DNA of 64,000 bases from Burkholderiales bacterium UBA1834 (GTDB lineage Bacteria > Pseudomonadota > Gammaproteobacteria > Burkholderiales > Burkholderiaceae_C): positions 4,330 through 68,329 of the forward strand of contig DDJC01000044.1 of assembly GCA_002339015.1 (NCBI GenBank), read 5' to 3'. Positions within the stretch are counted from its first letter, which is position 1, and each line of letters opens with the position of its first letter. Below the pieces are notes generated by a model. That model worked only from the letters and a program-made list of their open reading frames with translations. It ran no database searches and was not told the DNA's origin. This document shows, piece by piece, positions 7,862 through 18,559 of the stretch. The position numbers and the translations under genes are program-made.

Positions 7862-9097
7862 ATGTCGTCCGCTTCCGCCCTGCCTCCGTCGCCCGATGCC
7901 TCGTCCACACCCGCCAAGGCCATGCGGCATGAAGGGGCCTTCGGCCCGGCTGTGCTGGCGCTGGGCGTTGGCGGCTTTGCCATCGGCACGGGCGAGTTCG
8001 TCATCATGGGCCTGTTGCCCGAGGTGGCGCGCGATCTGAACGTCACCATCCCGCAGGCCGGCCATGTGATCAGTGCGTACGCGCTGGGCGTGGTGATCGG
8101 CGCGCCGCTGCTGGCCGTGCTGGCCGCGCATTGGCCGCGCCGCAGGCTGCTGGTCGCCTTGATGGCCTTGTTCGCCATCGGCAACCTGGCCAGCGCGATG
8201 TCGCCAGGTTATGTGTCGATGAACGTGCTCCGGTTCGTGGCCGGCCTGCCGCATGGCACCTACTTCGGCGTGGCGGCGCTGGTGGCGGCATCGCTGGCAC
8301 CGCCGGCCCGGCGTGCGAGCGCGGTGGGGCTGGTGATGCTGGGCCTGACCAGCGCCACGCTGGTGGGTGTGCCGATCGCCACCTGGTTGGGCCAGCACCT
8401 GGGCTGGCGCGCCGCCTTCGTGATGGTGGGCCTGATTGCTGCCGTGACCTGCGTGCTGGTGCGGCGTCATGTGCCGGATCTGCCAGCACCGCAGGGCGCC
8501 AGCCCTTCGCGCGAACTCGGTGCGCTCACGCGCCCGCAGGTGTGGCTCACGCTGGGCATCGGGGCCATCGGCTTCGGCGGCATGTTCTCGGTATTCAGCT
8601 ACATCAAGCCCATCCTGACCGAAGTGACGGGCCTGTCCGTGAACACGGTGCCCATGGTGCTCAGCCTGTTCGGCCTCGGCATGGTCGCGGGCAACCTGGT
8701 GGGCTCGCGCCTGGCCGACAAATCACTCACGCGCACCATCGCAGGCCTGCTGGTGTGGAATGCGCTGGTGCTGGTGGGCGTGGCCTTCACGGCGCCTTAC
8801 GCGGTGGCCATCTCGGTCAATGTCTTCCTGGTGGGCACACTGGTGGCCATTGCACCCGCGCTGCAGATCCGGCTGATGGATGTGGCCGGCGATGCACAGA
8901 CGCTGGCGGCCGCACTCAACCACTCTGCCTTCAACCTGGCCAATGCACTGGGGGCCTGGCTCGGGGGCGTGGCCATCGCGGCGGGCCTGGGCTGGACATC
9001 CACCGGCTGGGTCGGTCTGGCCCTGGCGCTGGGGGGCATGGCGGTGTTCGGCCTGTCGCTCTGGCAGGGCCGTCGCTCGTCCAGGCCAGGCGCCTGA
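7862..9097 (+). CDS. MFS efflux transporter, DHA1/AraJ-like
   Basis: The 411-residue protein has 12 predicted membrane helices. The first carries GVGGFAIGTGEFVIMGLLPEVA, a strong match to the AraJ/YdhP/SotB branch of sugar-efflux and drug-efflux transporters. An RR-containing loop (HWPRRRLLVALMALFAIGNL) between TM2 and TM3 is the MFS motif A position. It is expected to export small molecules by proton antiport in the inner membrane; the substrate is unknown. It is divergent from the two-component operon and shares its PmrA-like box region. Start at 7862 is preceded by a weak ribosome site; 7923 (MRHEGAFGP) is a plausible alternative. Confidence 0.88.
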   Translation: MSSASALPPSPDASSTPAKAMRHEGAFGPAVLALGVGGFAIGTGEFVIMGLLPEVARDLNVTIPQAGHVISAYALGVVIGAPLLAVLAAHWPRRRLLVALMALFAIGNLASAMSPGYVSMNVLRFVAGLPHGTYFGVAALVAASLAPPARRASAVGLVMLGLTSATLVGVPIATWLGQHLGWRAAFVMVGLIAAVTCVLVRRHVPDLPAPQGASPSRELGALTRPQVWLTLGIGAIGFGGMFSVFSYIKPILTEVTGLSVNTVPMVLSLFGLGMVAGNLVGSRLADKSLTRTIAGLLVWNALVLVGVAFTAPYAVAISVNVFLVGTLVAIAPALQIRLMDVAGDAQTLAAALNHSAFNLANALGAWLGGVAIAAGLGWTSTGWVGLALALGGMAVFGLSLWQGRRSSRPGA

Positions 9098-9137
9098 AAC
9101 CGGGCCGGCTGCCCCGCAAAAGCAAGCCTTGAGAAAA

Positions 9138-9147
9138 TTGTCGACAA
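9138..9147. promoter_or_regulatory. palindrome TTGTCGACAA, possible operator
   Basis: This perfect 10-bp palindrome is in the 299-base gap before the transporter operon. It fits the loose TNGTNNACNA pattern of GntR-family regulators and resembles the second palindrome at 9317-9328. Confidence 0.3.
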
Positions 9148-9316
9148 AATGCGGGGTGCCCTTGCACGCCGCACGCCGTGCTCATGAAGCGTCGCCCAAA
9201 CGAGCGGGAGGCGTGCACATAATCACTGTTCAAGGGCATCAATGCCAGGGCAATGCCTGCCCTTGACGGTTGTGCACCAGGGATGTGCAGCCATTGCTTT
9301 TGTGAGTGCGCACATT

Positions 9317-9328
9317 ATTGTATACAAT
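9317..9328. promoter_or_regulatory. palindrome ATTGTATACAAT, possible GntR-type operator
   Basis: This perfect 12-bp palindrome lies 69 bases before the start of the binding-protein gene. TTGTATACAA is a classic GntR (FadR/VanR-type) operator shape, and several betaproteobacterial amine/purine/amino-acid operons use it (family knowledge). No regulator gene is in the window. Confidence 0.5.
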
Positions 9329-9396
9329 GTGGCACGCTTCCTGCTGGCCTTCCGGACATCACCCACAGCCTTGTGCTTTTTCTGGAGATGTCCGTG

Positions 9397-10581
9397 ATGC
9401 CTGCCAAAACCGCGTTGTACCGCCGCGCGCTGATCGCCGCCGCCCTCGCCTGCTCCCTGCTGCCCGCCGCCCATGCGGCCGAGCCCATCAAGATCGGCCT
9501 GGTCACGGCCCTGTCGGGCCAGTCGGCCCTGGCCGGAGAAGCCATCACACGTGGCCTGACGCTGGCCATCGACGAGGTGAACGCCAAGGGCGGCCTGCTG
9601 GGCGGCCGCAAGCTCGAACTGGTGCGCCGTGACGACGAAGGCAGCCCGCCCAAGGGCGTGATGGCCGCGCGCGAGCTGATCTACAAGGAAAAGGTCACCG
9701 TGCTGTTCGGTGGTCTGGACACGCCCGTGTCGGTCGCCATCGTGCAGATGGCCAACCAGGAGAAGGTGCCCTTCATGGGCCCGTGGGCCGCAGGCACGCC
9801 CATCACCAGGAATGGCGGCAACCCCAACTTCGCCTTCCGTGTCTCGGCTGTGGACGAGATCGTGGACCGCGGCATGCTGGCCTACGCGCAGAAGAACTTC
9901 AAATCGGTCAAGCCGGGCATGATCCTGGTGAACAACCCCTGGGGCGAATCCAACGAGCGGGGGCTGACCGCTGCGCTCAACGCCAAGGGCATGAAGGCCG
10001 CCGGCATCGAGAAGTTCGAGGCCAACGACGTGGACGTGGTGCCGCAGCTCACGCGCCTGAAGGCCGCAGGCGCGGACACCCTGTTCCTGGTGGGCAATGT
10101 GGGCCCGTCGGCGCAGGTGGTCAAGTCACTGGACCGCATGGGCTGGAAGGTGCCGGTGGTCTCGCACTGGGGCCCGGCCGGTGGCCGCTTCACCGAGCTG
10201 GCCGGCCCGAACGCCAGGAACGTGCACTTTGTGCAGACCTACAGCTTCTTCGGCAAACAGTCGCCCGTGGGTGAGAAGGTGATCGCCTCGCTCAAGGCCA
10301 AATACCCTGCCATCAAGGACGTGGGCGACATCACCCCGGCCGTGGGCGTGGCCAATGCCTATGACGCGCTGCACCTGGTCGCCCAGGCCATCACCAAGGC
10401 CGGCAGCACCGAGGGCGATGCCGTGCGCCAGGGCTTCTACAAGATCGACCGCTACGAAGGCCTGATCAAGACCTACGTGAAGCCCTTCAGCCCCGACGTG
10501 CATGACGCGCTCAACGAGAACGACTATGTGTGGGCCCAGTTCATCGGCGACGAAATCCTGCCGGTGGGCCTGGCCAAGTAA
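9397..10581 (+). CDS. ABC transporter substrate-binding protein (LivJ/Peripla_BP_6 type)
   Basis: The protein is 394 residues, with a cleavable signal (YRRALIAAALACSLLPAAHAA). The mature type I periplasmic binding fold begins with EPIKIGLVTALSGQSALAGEA, the family start. Lobe motifs include VLFGGLDTPVSVAI and the ligand-region MGPWAAGTPI. It should capture branched-chain amino acids, amides or a related organic acid in the periplasm. The frame is open from 9253, but GGAG lies 9 bases before the ATG at 9397 and that start gives the proper signal. It is first in a three-gene operon with the permease at 10609 and the fused permease-ATPase at 11484. Confidence 0.93.
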   Translation: MPAKTALYRRALIAAALACSLLPAAHAAEPIKIGLVTALSGQSALAGEAITRGLTLAIDEVNAKGGLLGGRKLELVRRDDEGSPPKGVMAARELIYKEKVTVLFGGLDTPVSVAIVQMANQEKVPFMGPWAAGTPITRNGGNPNFAFRVSAVDEIVDRGMLAYAQKNFKSVKPGMILVNNPWGESNERGLTAALNAKGMKAAGIEKFEANDVDVVPQLTRLKAAGADTLFLVGNVGPSAQVVKSLDRMGWKVPVVSHWGPAGGRFTELAGPNARNVHFVQTYSFFGKQSPVGEKVIASLKAKYPAIKDVGDITPAVGVANAYDALHLVAQAITKAGSTEGDAVRQGFYKIDRYEGLIKTYVKPFSPDVHDALNENDYVWAQFIGDEILPVGLAK

Positions 10582-10608
10582 ACGCTGAACACACGATCGG
10601 ATCACACG

Positions 10609-11487
10609 ATGCTTCTGCTATCCGCCTTGATCAGCGGCCTGGGCCTGGGCAGCATGTACGGCCTGATGGCGCTGGGCTTTCACGTCACGCATGCGGTGTC
10701 GGGCACCGTCAACTTCGCGCAGGGCAGCTCGATGATGCTGGGCGCGGTGCTGACCTTCAGCTTCGCCCAGACACTGGGCTGGCCGATGCCGCTGGCCATC
10801 GCGGCGGCGCTGGCGCTGTGTGCGCTGTACGGCCTGCTGGTCGAGGCGGTGGCGGTGCGGCCCTTTGTCATGCGCGGCTCCGACGCCTGGCTCATGGCCA
10901 CGGTGGCGCTGGGCATCGTGCTCGACAACGCCGTGATGTTCGGTTTCGGCAAGGAGCCGCGCAGCCTGCCTTCGCCGCTGGCGCAGACGCCTGTGGACAT
11001 CGGCGGGCTGGGCCTGGGCGTGTACCCGCTGCAGTTGTTGATCCCCGTGATCGGTCTGCTGCTGGCGGCGGCGCTGCACCTGGTGGCGCGCCGCACGCGC
11101 TGGGGCACGGCCATGCTGGCGGTGGTGCAGAACCGCGATGCCGCGCGCTTGATGGGCATCCCCATTCGCCGTGTGGTGGCGGGGGCGTTCGCCGTGTCCA
11201 CCTTGCTGGCCGGCATCGCGGGCGTGCTGATCGCGCCGCTGTTCAATGTGCAGGCCGACATGGGCACGCTGTTCGGGCTCAAGGCCTTCGCGGTGGCGAT
11301 CCTGGGCGGCATCAGCAGTGCTTGGGGCGTGATGGTGGCCGGCCTGCTGTTCGGTGTGGTCGAGGCCCTGGTCACGGCCACGCTGGGCTCGGGCTACACG
11401 CAGATCCTCACGTTCTCGCTGGTGATCGCCGTGCTGGCGATGCGGCCGGACGGGCTCTTTGGCCGCGCGATGGTGCGCAAGGTATGA
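10609..11487 (+). CDS. livH: LivH-type ABC permease
   Basis: This 292-residue permease has about eight membrane helices. It opens with LLSALISGLGLGSMYGLMALGF, the LivH signature, and carries GTVNFAQGSSMMLGA and the cytoplasmic coupling-loop region QNRDAARLMGIPI, which contacts the ATPase. With the LivM part of the next protein it forms the inner-membrane channel. It lies 27 bases after the binding-protein gene, and its stop overlaps the start of the fusion gene (ATGA at 11484-11487). Confidence 0.95.
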   Translation: MLLLSALISGLGLGSMYGLMALGFHVTHAVSGTVNFAQGSSMMLGAVLTFSFAQTLGWPMPLAIAAALALCALYGLLVEAVAVRPFVMRGSDAWLMATVALGIVLDNAVMFGFGKEPRSLPSPLAQTPVDIGGLGLGVYPLQLLIPVIGLLLAAALHLVARRTRWGTAMLAVVQNRDAARLMGIPIRRVVAGAFAVSTLLAGIAGVLIAPLFNVQADMGTLFGLKAFAVAILGGISSAWGVMVAGLLFGVVEALVTATLGSGYTQILTFSLVIAVLAMRPDGLFGRAMVRKV

Positions 11488-14084
11488 CGATGGTGTCCTC
11501 GATGTCTTCTTCCATGAATGCGCTCGATGCGGCGCCACGTGCGGGTGCGGGCTGGCGGCCGATGCTGCCGTGGTTGTGCGGCGTGCTGGTCACGGCCGTG
11601 CTGGTGGCGGTGGCGCCTCAACTCAATGGGTACCACGCCTTCGTGCTGGCCCAGGTGGCGCTGCTGGCGCTGGTGGGCATTGGCCTGAATGTGCTGATCG
11701 GTTTGAGCGGGCAGATGTCCTTCGGCCACGTGGGCTTCTACGCGATCGGTGCTTATGCCGTGGCGGTGCTGACCACGGCGCAGGGTTGGTCCTTCTGGCC
11801 TGCATGGGCTGTGGGTGCGGCCTTGTCGGCCGTGCTGGGGGCGCTGCTGGCCTTGCCGGCGCTGCGCGTGAAGGGGCCTTACCTGGCCATGATCACCATC
11901 GCCTTCGGCTTCGTGGTGGAGCACAGTGCGGTGGAGTTGCGCGGTCTCACGGGCGGGCAGAACGGGCTGATGGGCATCATGGGCCCGGCTTTTGGTGAGG
12001 TGCGCGGTGAGCGGGCCATGGCCATCATCGCCGTGGTGGCCGCGGCCGTGGCCCTGGCGGCCTATGCGCTGCTGTCGCGCGGCAGCTGGGGCCTGGCCCT
12101 GCGCGCCGCACGCGACAGCGAGGTGGCGGCCGAATCCATCGGCCTGCAGCCGCTGGCGCTCAAGACGGTGGCCTTCGCCGTGTCCGCCGCGCTGGCGGGG
12201 TTGGCGGGCGGCCTGTATGCGCCGCTCTCGGGCTTCGTCACGCCGCAGAGCTTCGGCTTCTCGCAGAGCCTGCTGTTCGTGCTGGTGGTGGTGATCGGCG
12301 GCTCTGGCACGGTGGCCGGGCCCATCATCGGCGCGCTGGTGGTCGGGCTGCTGCCCGAGATGCTGTCAGGGCTGGAGGAATACCGCCTGCTGTTCTTCGG
12401 GGCCTTGCTGCTGGTGGTGCTGTGGGCCGCGCCGCAAGGCCTGGTGGGCCTGATGCGGGCTGTGGCTGGTTGGGTGATGACGCATGTGATGCGGCGTGTG
12501 GGGCCCGCAGTGCCTAGCACGGCCACACACCAGTCAGCGACGAACACGACGGCCAAGGATACTGCGCCGCTGTTGGCCACCCGGGCCCGCAAGGTGCTCA
12601 AGGCCGAGGCCCTGGGCAAAGTCTTCGGAGGGGTGCGTGCCGTCGATGGCGTGGGCTTCGAGGTTCAGCCCGCTGCGGTCACCAGCCTGATCGGCCCCAA
12701 TGGCGCGGGCAAGAGCACGGTGCTCAACCTGCTCAGCGGCTTCTACAAGCCCGATGCGGGCCGCCGCCTGCTGGGCGGGCAGGTGATGCCTTCGGGGGCG
12801 GCCTGGCGCAGTGCGCGTGGCGGCATCGCCCGTACCTACCAGACCTCGCTGCTGTTCGGCTCGCTCAGTGCGCTGGACAACGTGGCGCTGGCGCTGCCGC
12901 GTGGTCGCCTCGGCGCACTGCTGGGCCGCCAGGCTGTGGGCTCGCCGGACGCACAGGCCAAGGCTGTGGCGCTGCTGCGCTGGTGCGGCTACCTGGGCGA
13001 TGTGCACCTGCCGGCCGCGGGCCTGCCGCATGTGGACCGCCGCCTGGTGGAGATCGCCCGCGCGCTGGCCGCTGACCCCGATCAGCTGCTGCTGGACGAA
13101 CCTGCCGCCGGCCTGTCCCGCCAGGACAAGCAGCAGCTGGCCACCCTGCTGCGCCGCGTGGCCGATGCCGGCCTGGGCGTGCTGGTGGTCGAGCACGACA
13201 TGGCGCTGGTGATGGACATCTCCGACCACGTGGTCGTGATCGACGCCGGCAAGCCGCTGGCCGAAGGCACGCCCGCCGCCGTGCAGCAGGATGCCGCCGT
13301 GCGCCGCGCCTACCTGGGCGAGCCCGGCGCGCTGCAGGCCACGCGCCGCGCCGCCGGTGTGGCCGACGATGCCCGCGAACTGCTGGGCGTGGGCCAGCTC
13401 ACCACGGGCTATGGCGCGGCCCCCGTGCTGCACGCCGTGGATATCCAGGTGCGTGAGGGCGAGATGATCGCGCTGCTGGGCGCCAACGGCGCGGGCAAGT
13501 CCACCTTGATGCGCAGCCTGTGTGGCCTGCACCGCCCGCTGCAGCAAGGCGGCATCCACCTGGATGGGCAGGACCTGGCCTTGCTGCGCGCCGAGCAGAT
13601 CGTGGGCCGTGGGCTGGTGTTGGTGCCCGAAGGCCGCCAGGTTTTCCCCGAGTTGAGCGTGCTGGACAACCTGCGCCTGGGTGCCTTCACCTGCCCCGAA
13701 GGGCGCGAGGCGCGTGTCGAGCAGATGCTGCAGCGCTTCCCGCGCCTGCGTGAGCGTCTGCACCAGCGTGCGGGCCTGCTCTCCGGCGGGGAGCAGCAGA
13801 TGCTGGCCATCGGCCGTGCCTTGATGGCCCGTCCGCGCGTGCTGCTGCTCGACGAGCCTTCATTGGGGCTGGCACCGCAGGTGATCGCGGAACTGTTCGC
13901 TGCGCTCGATGCGCTGCGGGCCGAATCGATGACGCTGCTGCTGGTCGACCAGATGGCGCCGCTGGCGCTGGCCCTGGCCGACCGGGCCTATGTGATCGAG
14001 GATGGGCGCATCGTGGCCAGTGGGGATGCGGCTTCGATCGCGGCGGATCCGGCCCTGGCGCAGGCCTATCTGGGTGGACACTGA
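11484..14084 (+). CDS. fused LivM permease - LivG ATPase - LivF ATPase
   Basis: This single 866-codon frame joins three subunits that are normally separate. Residues 1-340 are a LivM permease (GIGLNVLIGLSGQMSFGHVGF; RAARDSEVAAESIGL coupling loop). Residues about 375-615 are a LivG-type ATPase: Walker A GPNGAGKST near 403, Walker B LLLDEPAAGLS, H-loop VVEHDM. Residues about 635-866 are a LivF-type ATPase: GANGAGKST near 665, LSGGEQQ near 765, LLLDEPSLGL, and DQM at the H-loop position, where LivF normally has Gln. The first ATPase has LPHVDRR near 513 where LivG proteins usually have LPYGxQR, so the signature Gly is lost and that composite ATP site may be weak. No stop or start interrupts the linkers. 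The start overlaps livH. Confidence 0.92.
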   Translation: MTMVSSMSSSMNALDAAPRAGAGWRPMLPWLCGVLVTAVLVAVAPQLNGYHAFVLAQVALLALVGIGLNVLIGLSGQMSFGHVGFYAIGAYAVAVLTTAQGWSFWPAWAVGAALSAVLGALLALPALRVKGPYLAMITIAFGFVVEHSAVELRGLTGGQNGLMGIMGPAFGEVRGERAMAIIAVVAAAVALAAYALLSRGSWGLALRAARDSEVAAESIGLQPLALKTVAFAVSAALAGLAGGLYAPLSGFVTPQSFGFSQSLLFVLVVVIGGSGTVAGPIIGALVVGLLPEMLSGLEEYRLLFFGALLLVVLWAAPQGLVGLMRAVAGWVMTHVMRRVGPAVPSTATHQSATNTTAKDTAPLLATRARKVLKAEALGKVFGGVRAVDGVGFEVQPAAVTSLIGPNGAGKSTVLNLLSGFYKPDAGRRLLGGQVMPSGAAWRSARGGIARTYQTSLLFGSLSALDNVALALPRGRLGALLGRQAVGSPDAQAKAVALLRWCGYLGDVHLPAAGLPHVDRRLVEIARALAADPDQLLLDEPAAGLSRQDKQQLATLLRRVADAGLGVLVVEHDMALVMDISDHVVVIDAGKPLAEGTPAAVQQDAAVRRAYLGEPGALQATRRAAGVADDARELLGVGQLTTGYGAAPVLHAVDIQVREGEMIALLGANGAGKSTLMRSLCGLHRPLQQGGIHLDGQDLALLRAEQIVGRGLVLVPEGRQVFPELSVLDNLRLGAFTCPEGREARVEQMLQRFPRLRERLHQRAGLLSGGEQQMLAIGRALMARPRVLLLDEPSLGLAPQVIAELFAALDALRAESMTLLLVDQMAPLALALADRAYVIEDGRIVASGDAASIAADPALAQAYLGGH

Positions 14085-14119
14085 GCAGGGCCATCGCATG
14101 GCGGGCATGCTGTTTGCCA

Positions 14120-14632
14120 ATGGCGGACATGGCCCATGTTGTCAAATCACCTTCCACCCATCGCCTGCCCGGCCCTCAACTCGTTGGCGCGGCGCAAGAG
14201 GGCACGCATGAAGATGGTGACCTGAGCGACATGCTGGGTGAGCTTCGTGTAGTGCTCCCCACGGCGCAGCTGCTGACGGCCTTTCTGATCACCGTGCCGT
14301 TCATGCCGGCCTTTTCTGGCATCGTCGAAGTGGAGCGGTACGTATTTCTGGCCACCTTCATCCTGTCCGTCAGTGGTCTGGTGCTCCTCAGTGCACCGGC
14401 CGTGCAGCATCGGATGATGCGCCCCCTGGTGGATCGCATCACGTTCAAGCGCCGTGCCAGCAAGCAGATATTGCTAGGCTGTGCAGCGATCTCGATGGCC
14501 TTGATCCTGGCGGCGCAGTTCGTGCTGAGCGTCGCGATGGATTCAGCCGTGTTGGGCACGGTGGGGGCTTCAGGCGTGGCGGCGTTGCTGGGGCTGTTCT
14601 GGTGGTTGTTGCCGGGGGCCTGGAAGGGCTGA
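14120..14632 (+). CDS. DUF6328-like small membrane protein
   Basis: The protein is about 170 residues with four membrane helices. The conserved opening MLGELRVVLPTAQLLTAF (from about residue 37) and FLITVPFMPAF match the DUF6328 family, whose function is unknown. The first 35 residues are poorly conserved, and I see no good ribosome site for the ATG at 14120; translation could start as late as 14231. It begins 36 bases after the transporter operon and may be its last gene or separate. Confidence 0.65.
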   Translation: MADMAHVVKSPSTHRLPGPQLVGAAQEGTHEDGDLSDMLGELRVVLPTAQLLTAFLITVPFMPAFSGIVEVERYVFLATFILSVSGLVLLSAPAVQHRMMRPLVDRITFKRRASKQILLGCAAISMALILAAQFVLSVAMDSAVLGTVGASGVAALLGLFWWLLPGAWKG

Positions 14633-14764
14633 TCAGGCGTCTGCCGTGCTTGATGGCCATTGCACCTTGCCGGATGACGTCGGCGATGACGTGATGCTGG
14701 CAGAACTCGCGTTCGCGGGCTTGTCGCGTATGCTTTAAGGCTGTGCTCTGCGTCCTTGCCTCAC

Positions 14765-15481
14765 ATGCCTCTCCAAGCCGCCATCATCGACCTCGACGGC
14801 ACCATGGTCGACACCCTCGGTGATTTCGTTGTCGTGCTGCACCACACCCTGGCCGATCTGAAATGCCACCCGGTGGAGGTGGCCCGTGTCAACCGCGGGT
14901 TCATCGAGCAGACCGTGGGCAAGGGCACCGAGGATCTGCTGCGCAAGACCCTGGCCCATGCCTGGGGCCTGCTCGATGACGATGCCGAGGTGCTGGCGCA
15001 ATTGCCCCAGGCCCTGGCCCGCTACAAGCACCACTATGAGCGGCTCAATGGCCAGAACGCCCAGGTCTACCCCGGCGTGGCCATCGGCTTGGCCCGCCTG
15101 AGCGAGCTGGGCGTGCCCCTGGCCTGCCTGACCAACAAGCCCACGGCCTTTGCCGAGCAGCTGCTCACGCTCAAGGGCCTGCGCGGCTCCTTCCGGCATG
15201 TATTCGGCGGCGATGCCTTCGAGCGCAAGAAGCCCGATCCGCTGCCCCTTCTCAAGACCTGCGAGGCCCTGGGCACCGAACCGGCCCGTACGCTGATGGT
15301 GGGTGACTCCAGCAACGATGCCCAGGCCGCGCGGGCGGCCGGCTGCCCGGTGGCGCTGGTGCGTTACGGCTACAACCACGGCCACCCGATCGAGGAGGTG
15401 CCCGCCCTGGTGCACGTGGACAGCCTGGAGGCACTGGATTGGGCGGCCCTGGGCCGGGCGGCCGCCGGGCAAGGCGCCTGA
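14765..15481 (+). CDS. gph: phosphoglycolate phosphatase
   Basis: This 238-residue HAD-superfamily hydrolase shows all four motifs: DLDGT (nucleophile Asp9, acid Asp11), the LTNKP threonine/asparagine motif, the Lys of ERKKPDP, and MVGDSSNDAQAARAAG. It dephosphorylates 2-phosphoglycolate, formed by oxygenase or DNA-repair chemistry. In Burkholderiales gph commonly precedes trpE, as here (trpE at 17081), although two genes now lie between. TTG at 14756 is in frame, but ATG at 14765 fits the family N-terminus. Confidence 0.9.
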   Translation: MPLQAAIIDLDGTMVDTLGDFVVVLHHTLADLKCHPVEVARVNRGFIEQTVGKGTEDLLRKTLAHAWGLLDDDAEVLAQLPQALARYKHHYERLNGQNAQVYPGVAIGLARLSELGVPLACLTNKPTAFAEQLLTLKGLRGSFRHVFGGDAFERKKPDPLPLLKTCEALGTEPARTLMVGDSSNDAQAARAAGCPVALVRYGYNHGHPIEEVPALVHVDSLEALDWAALGRAAAGQGA

Positions 15482-15574
15482 TCCCGCAGGGCCGGTAGCC
15501 CCTACCGGCAGCATCGTTTCGCACGCTGCACGCACAATCCATCGACCGATGGACCCGCAAAGGAGCGCGCGACA

Positions 15575-16054
15575 ATGCCCAGCAAGAACACAGTCTGCCT
15601 CTGGTACGACGGCGCGGCCGAAGAGGCCGCACGCTTTTACGCCGCCACCTTCCCGGACAGTTCAGTCGGCGCCATCCACCGCGCGCCTGGCGACTACCCG
15701 TCCGGCAAGGAGGGCGATGTGCTGACGGTGGAGTTCACCGTGATGGGCATCCCTTGTCTGGGCCTGAACGGCGGCCCGGTGTTCAAGCCGGACGAGGCCT
15801 TCTCCTTCCAGATCGCGACCGATGATCAGGCCGAGACGGATCGCCTGTGGAACGCCATCGTGGGCAACGGCGGGCAGGAAAGCGCCTGCGGCTGGTGCAA
15901 GGACAAGTGGGGCCTGTCTTGGCAGATCACGCCGCGCGCGCTCACCGAAGCCATCGCCGATCCGGACCGCGCCGCGGCCAAGCGGGCCTTCGACGCCATG
16001 ATGCAGATGGGCAAGATCGACATCGCCACGATCGAGGCTGCGCGTAGGGGCTGA
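15575..16054 (+). CDS. VOC-family (PhnB-like) protein
   Basis: The 159-residue protein contains one vicinal-oxygen-chelate fold. CLWYDGAAEEAARFYAATFPDS at the start, GIPCLGLNGGPVFKP and FSFQIATDD in the middle, and CGWCKDKWGLSWQI toward the end match the PhnB/3-demethylubiquinone-methyltransferase-like group. In this group metal ligands are often incomplete and function is usually unknown. It follows gph by 93 bases with AAAGGAGCG before its ATG. Confidence 0.88.
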   Translation: MPSKNTVCLWYDGAAEEAARFYAATFPDSSVGAIHRAPGDYPSGKEGDVLTVEFTVMGIPCLGLNGGPVFKPDEAFSFQIATDDQAETDRLWNAIVGNGGQESACGWCKDKWGLSWQITPRALTEAIADPDRAAAKRAFDAMMQMGKIDIATIEAARRG

Positions 16055-16089
16055 CAGCCCCCAAGGGCGTCGTCCCAGGGATCGAGGGT

Positions 16090-16785
16090 TCAGTCCAGGG
16101 CGTCGAGCAGCGGCGGCGCCTGGTAGTCCAGCAAGGCGTTCTTCAAATCCTGGGTGGGCGGCGCCTTGCCGATCCACACGCGCAGCACCGCATTGAAGAA
16201 CTCCGTCATCTGGATGGGCAGGCCCGAGGGCTGCCCGTTGACGAAGAAGATGGTGCCCCGTTGAGGCACGTACTCGATGGCGATGGTGTCGCCAGGCACC
16301 ATGCGCTTCATGTGCGAGAAGATGCGGCCCATCTCCACCGTGGCGGGGATCAGCTGGCGGAACTCCTCGCGCGAGCTGTTCGCCTCGATGCCGCGGGCGA
16401 TCAGCTTGCCCAGTTCGTCCACGCGCATGGGCACCAGCATCACGACGCGCAGCTGCTTGGGGCCGGGTGTCTTGAGCAGGGCATCGGCGTTCGAGTTCTT
16501 GGCCGTGACGTACAGCCCCACCGTGTAGACCTTCTGCAGCGCCTTGTAGCTCAGGCCCGAGCCGTTGAGCTGCAGGGTCTGGCCCTCGACCTTGATGGTG
16601 GGCTCGTAGCGCACGCCAGCAATCTCGGTGTTGACGGCCCAGGCGGGGGAGGTGGTGGCGAACAAAGTGGCCCAGGCGGCCAGGGCGAGCACCATCCCCG
16701 TACCGAGGCGAGTGGTATGGCGAACCCAGCGGGCGGCCGCGGCGCTCAGCGCGCGTCGTCCCTGGCGTGCGGTCGAACAGTTCAT
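16090..16785 (-). CDS. chalcone-isomerase-like periplasmic protein
   Basis: This 231-residue protein has a signal peptide ending in TSPAWA after a hydrophobic stretch at about 28-48. The mature part starts NTEIAGVRYEPTI and contains LNGSGLSYKALQKVYTVGLYV, the hallmark of the Chalcone_3 domain found in many betaproteobacteria next to trp or gph genes. Bacterial members lack a demonstrated isomerase activity; a lipid- or fatty-acid-binding role is the usual suggestion. It is transcribed against gph, the VOC gene and trpE, so it interrupts the gph-trpE pairing. Confidence 0.88.
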   Translation of the reverse strand: MNCSTARQGRRALSAAAARWVRHTTRLGTGMVLALAAWATLFATTSPAWAVNTEIAGVRYEPTIKVEGQTLQLNGSGLSYKALQKVYTVGLYVTAKNSNADALLKTPGPKQLRVVMLVPMRVDELGKLIARGIEANSSREEFRQLIPATVEMGRIFSHMKRMVPGDTIAIEYVPQRGTIFFVNGQPSGLPIQMTEFFNAVLRVWIGKAPPTQDLKNALLDYQAPPLLDALD

Positions 16786-16874
16786 GCAATGGCTCGTGTC
16801 GGCAATGCGGCGATGTTACTCCCGGGTGTCGGGGGGAGGGGTTCAGGGTCTGCCCCGGGGCATGGCCTGCCTGC

Positions 16875-16998
16875 TACACTGAGCCGCATGTTCATGCCGC
16901 GCCGTTGGATCAAAGAAGCGAGCGAAGGTCCCCATGACCGGGGAGCCTGGCCCTGGCGTGGCGGCGCCCTGGTCACACCCCTCGCCCGCCCCCGGTAA
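16875..16998 (+). promoter_or_regulatory. candidate trpE leader with Trp-containing short ORF
   Basis: TACACT (16875-16880) is followed seven bases later by an ATG at 16888 that opens a 36-codon frame ending at 16998. The peptide has Trp at residues 7, 21 and 23 (GAWPWRGG), a high share for 36 residues. TCCCC/GGGGA and other GC-rich inverted repeats overlap it. This is the layout of a translation-controlled attenuator before trpE, and its start region matches the trpG leader at 22195. Confidence 0.5.
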
Positions 16999-17080
16999 GC
17001 GCCGCGCGCCTCGCGGTGCCTGCACTGCCGCGACACCTGCGCGCACGCGCCCCTGCATCGCGAACACGAGCTGAACACCC

Positions 17081-18559
<1,479 letters not shown>

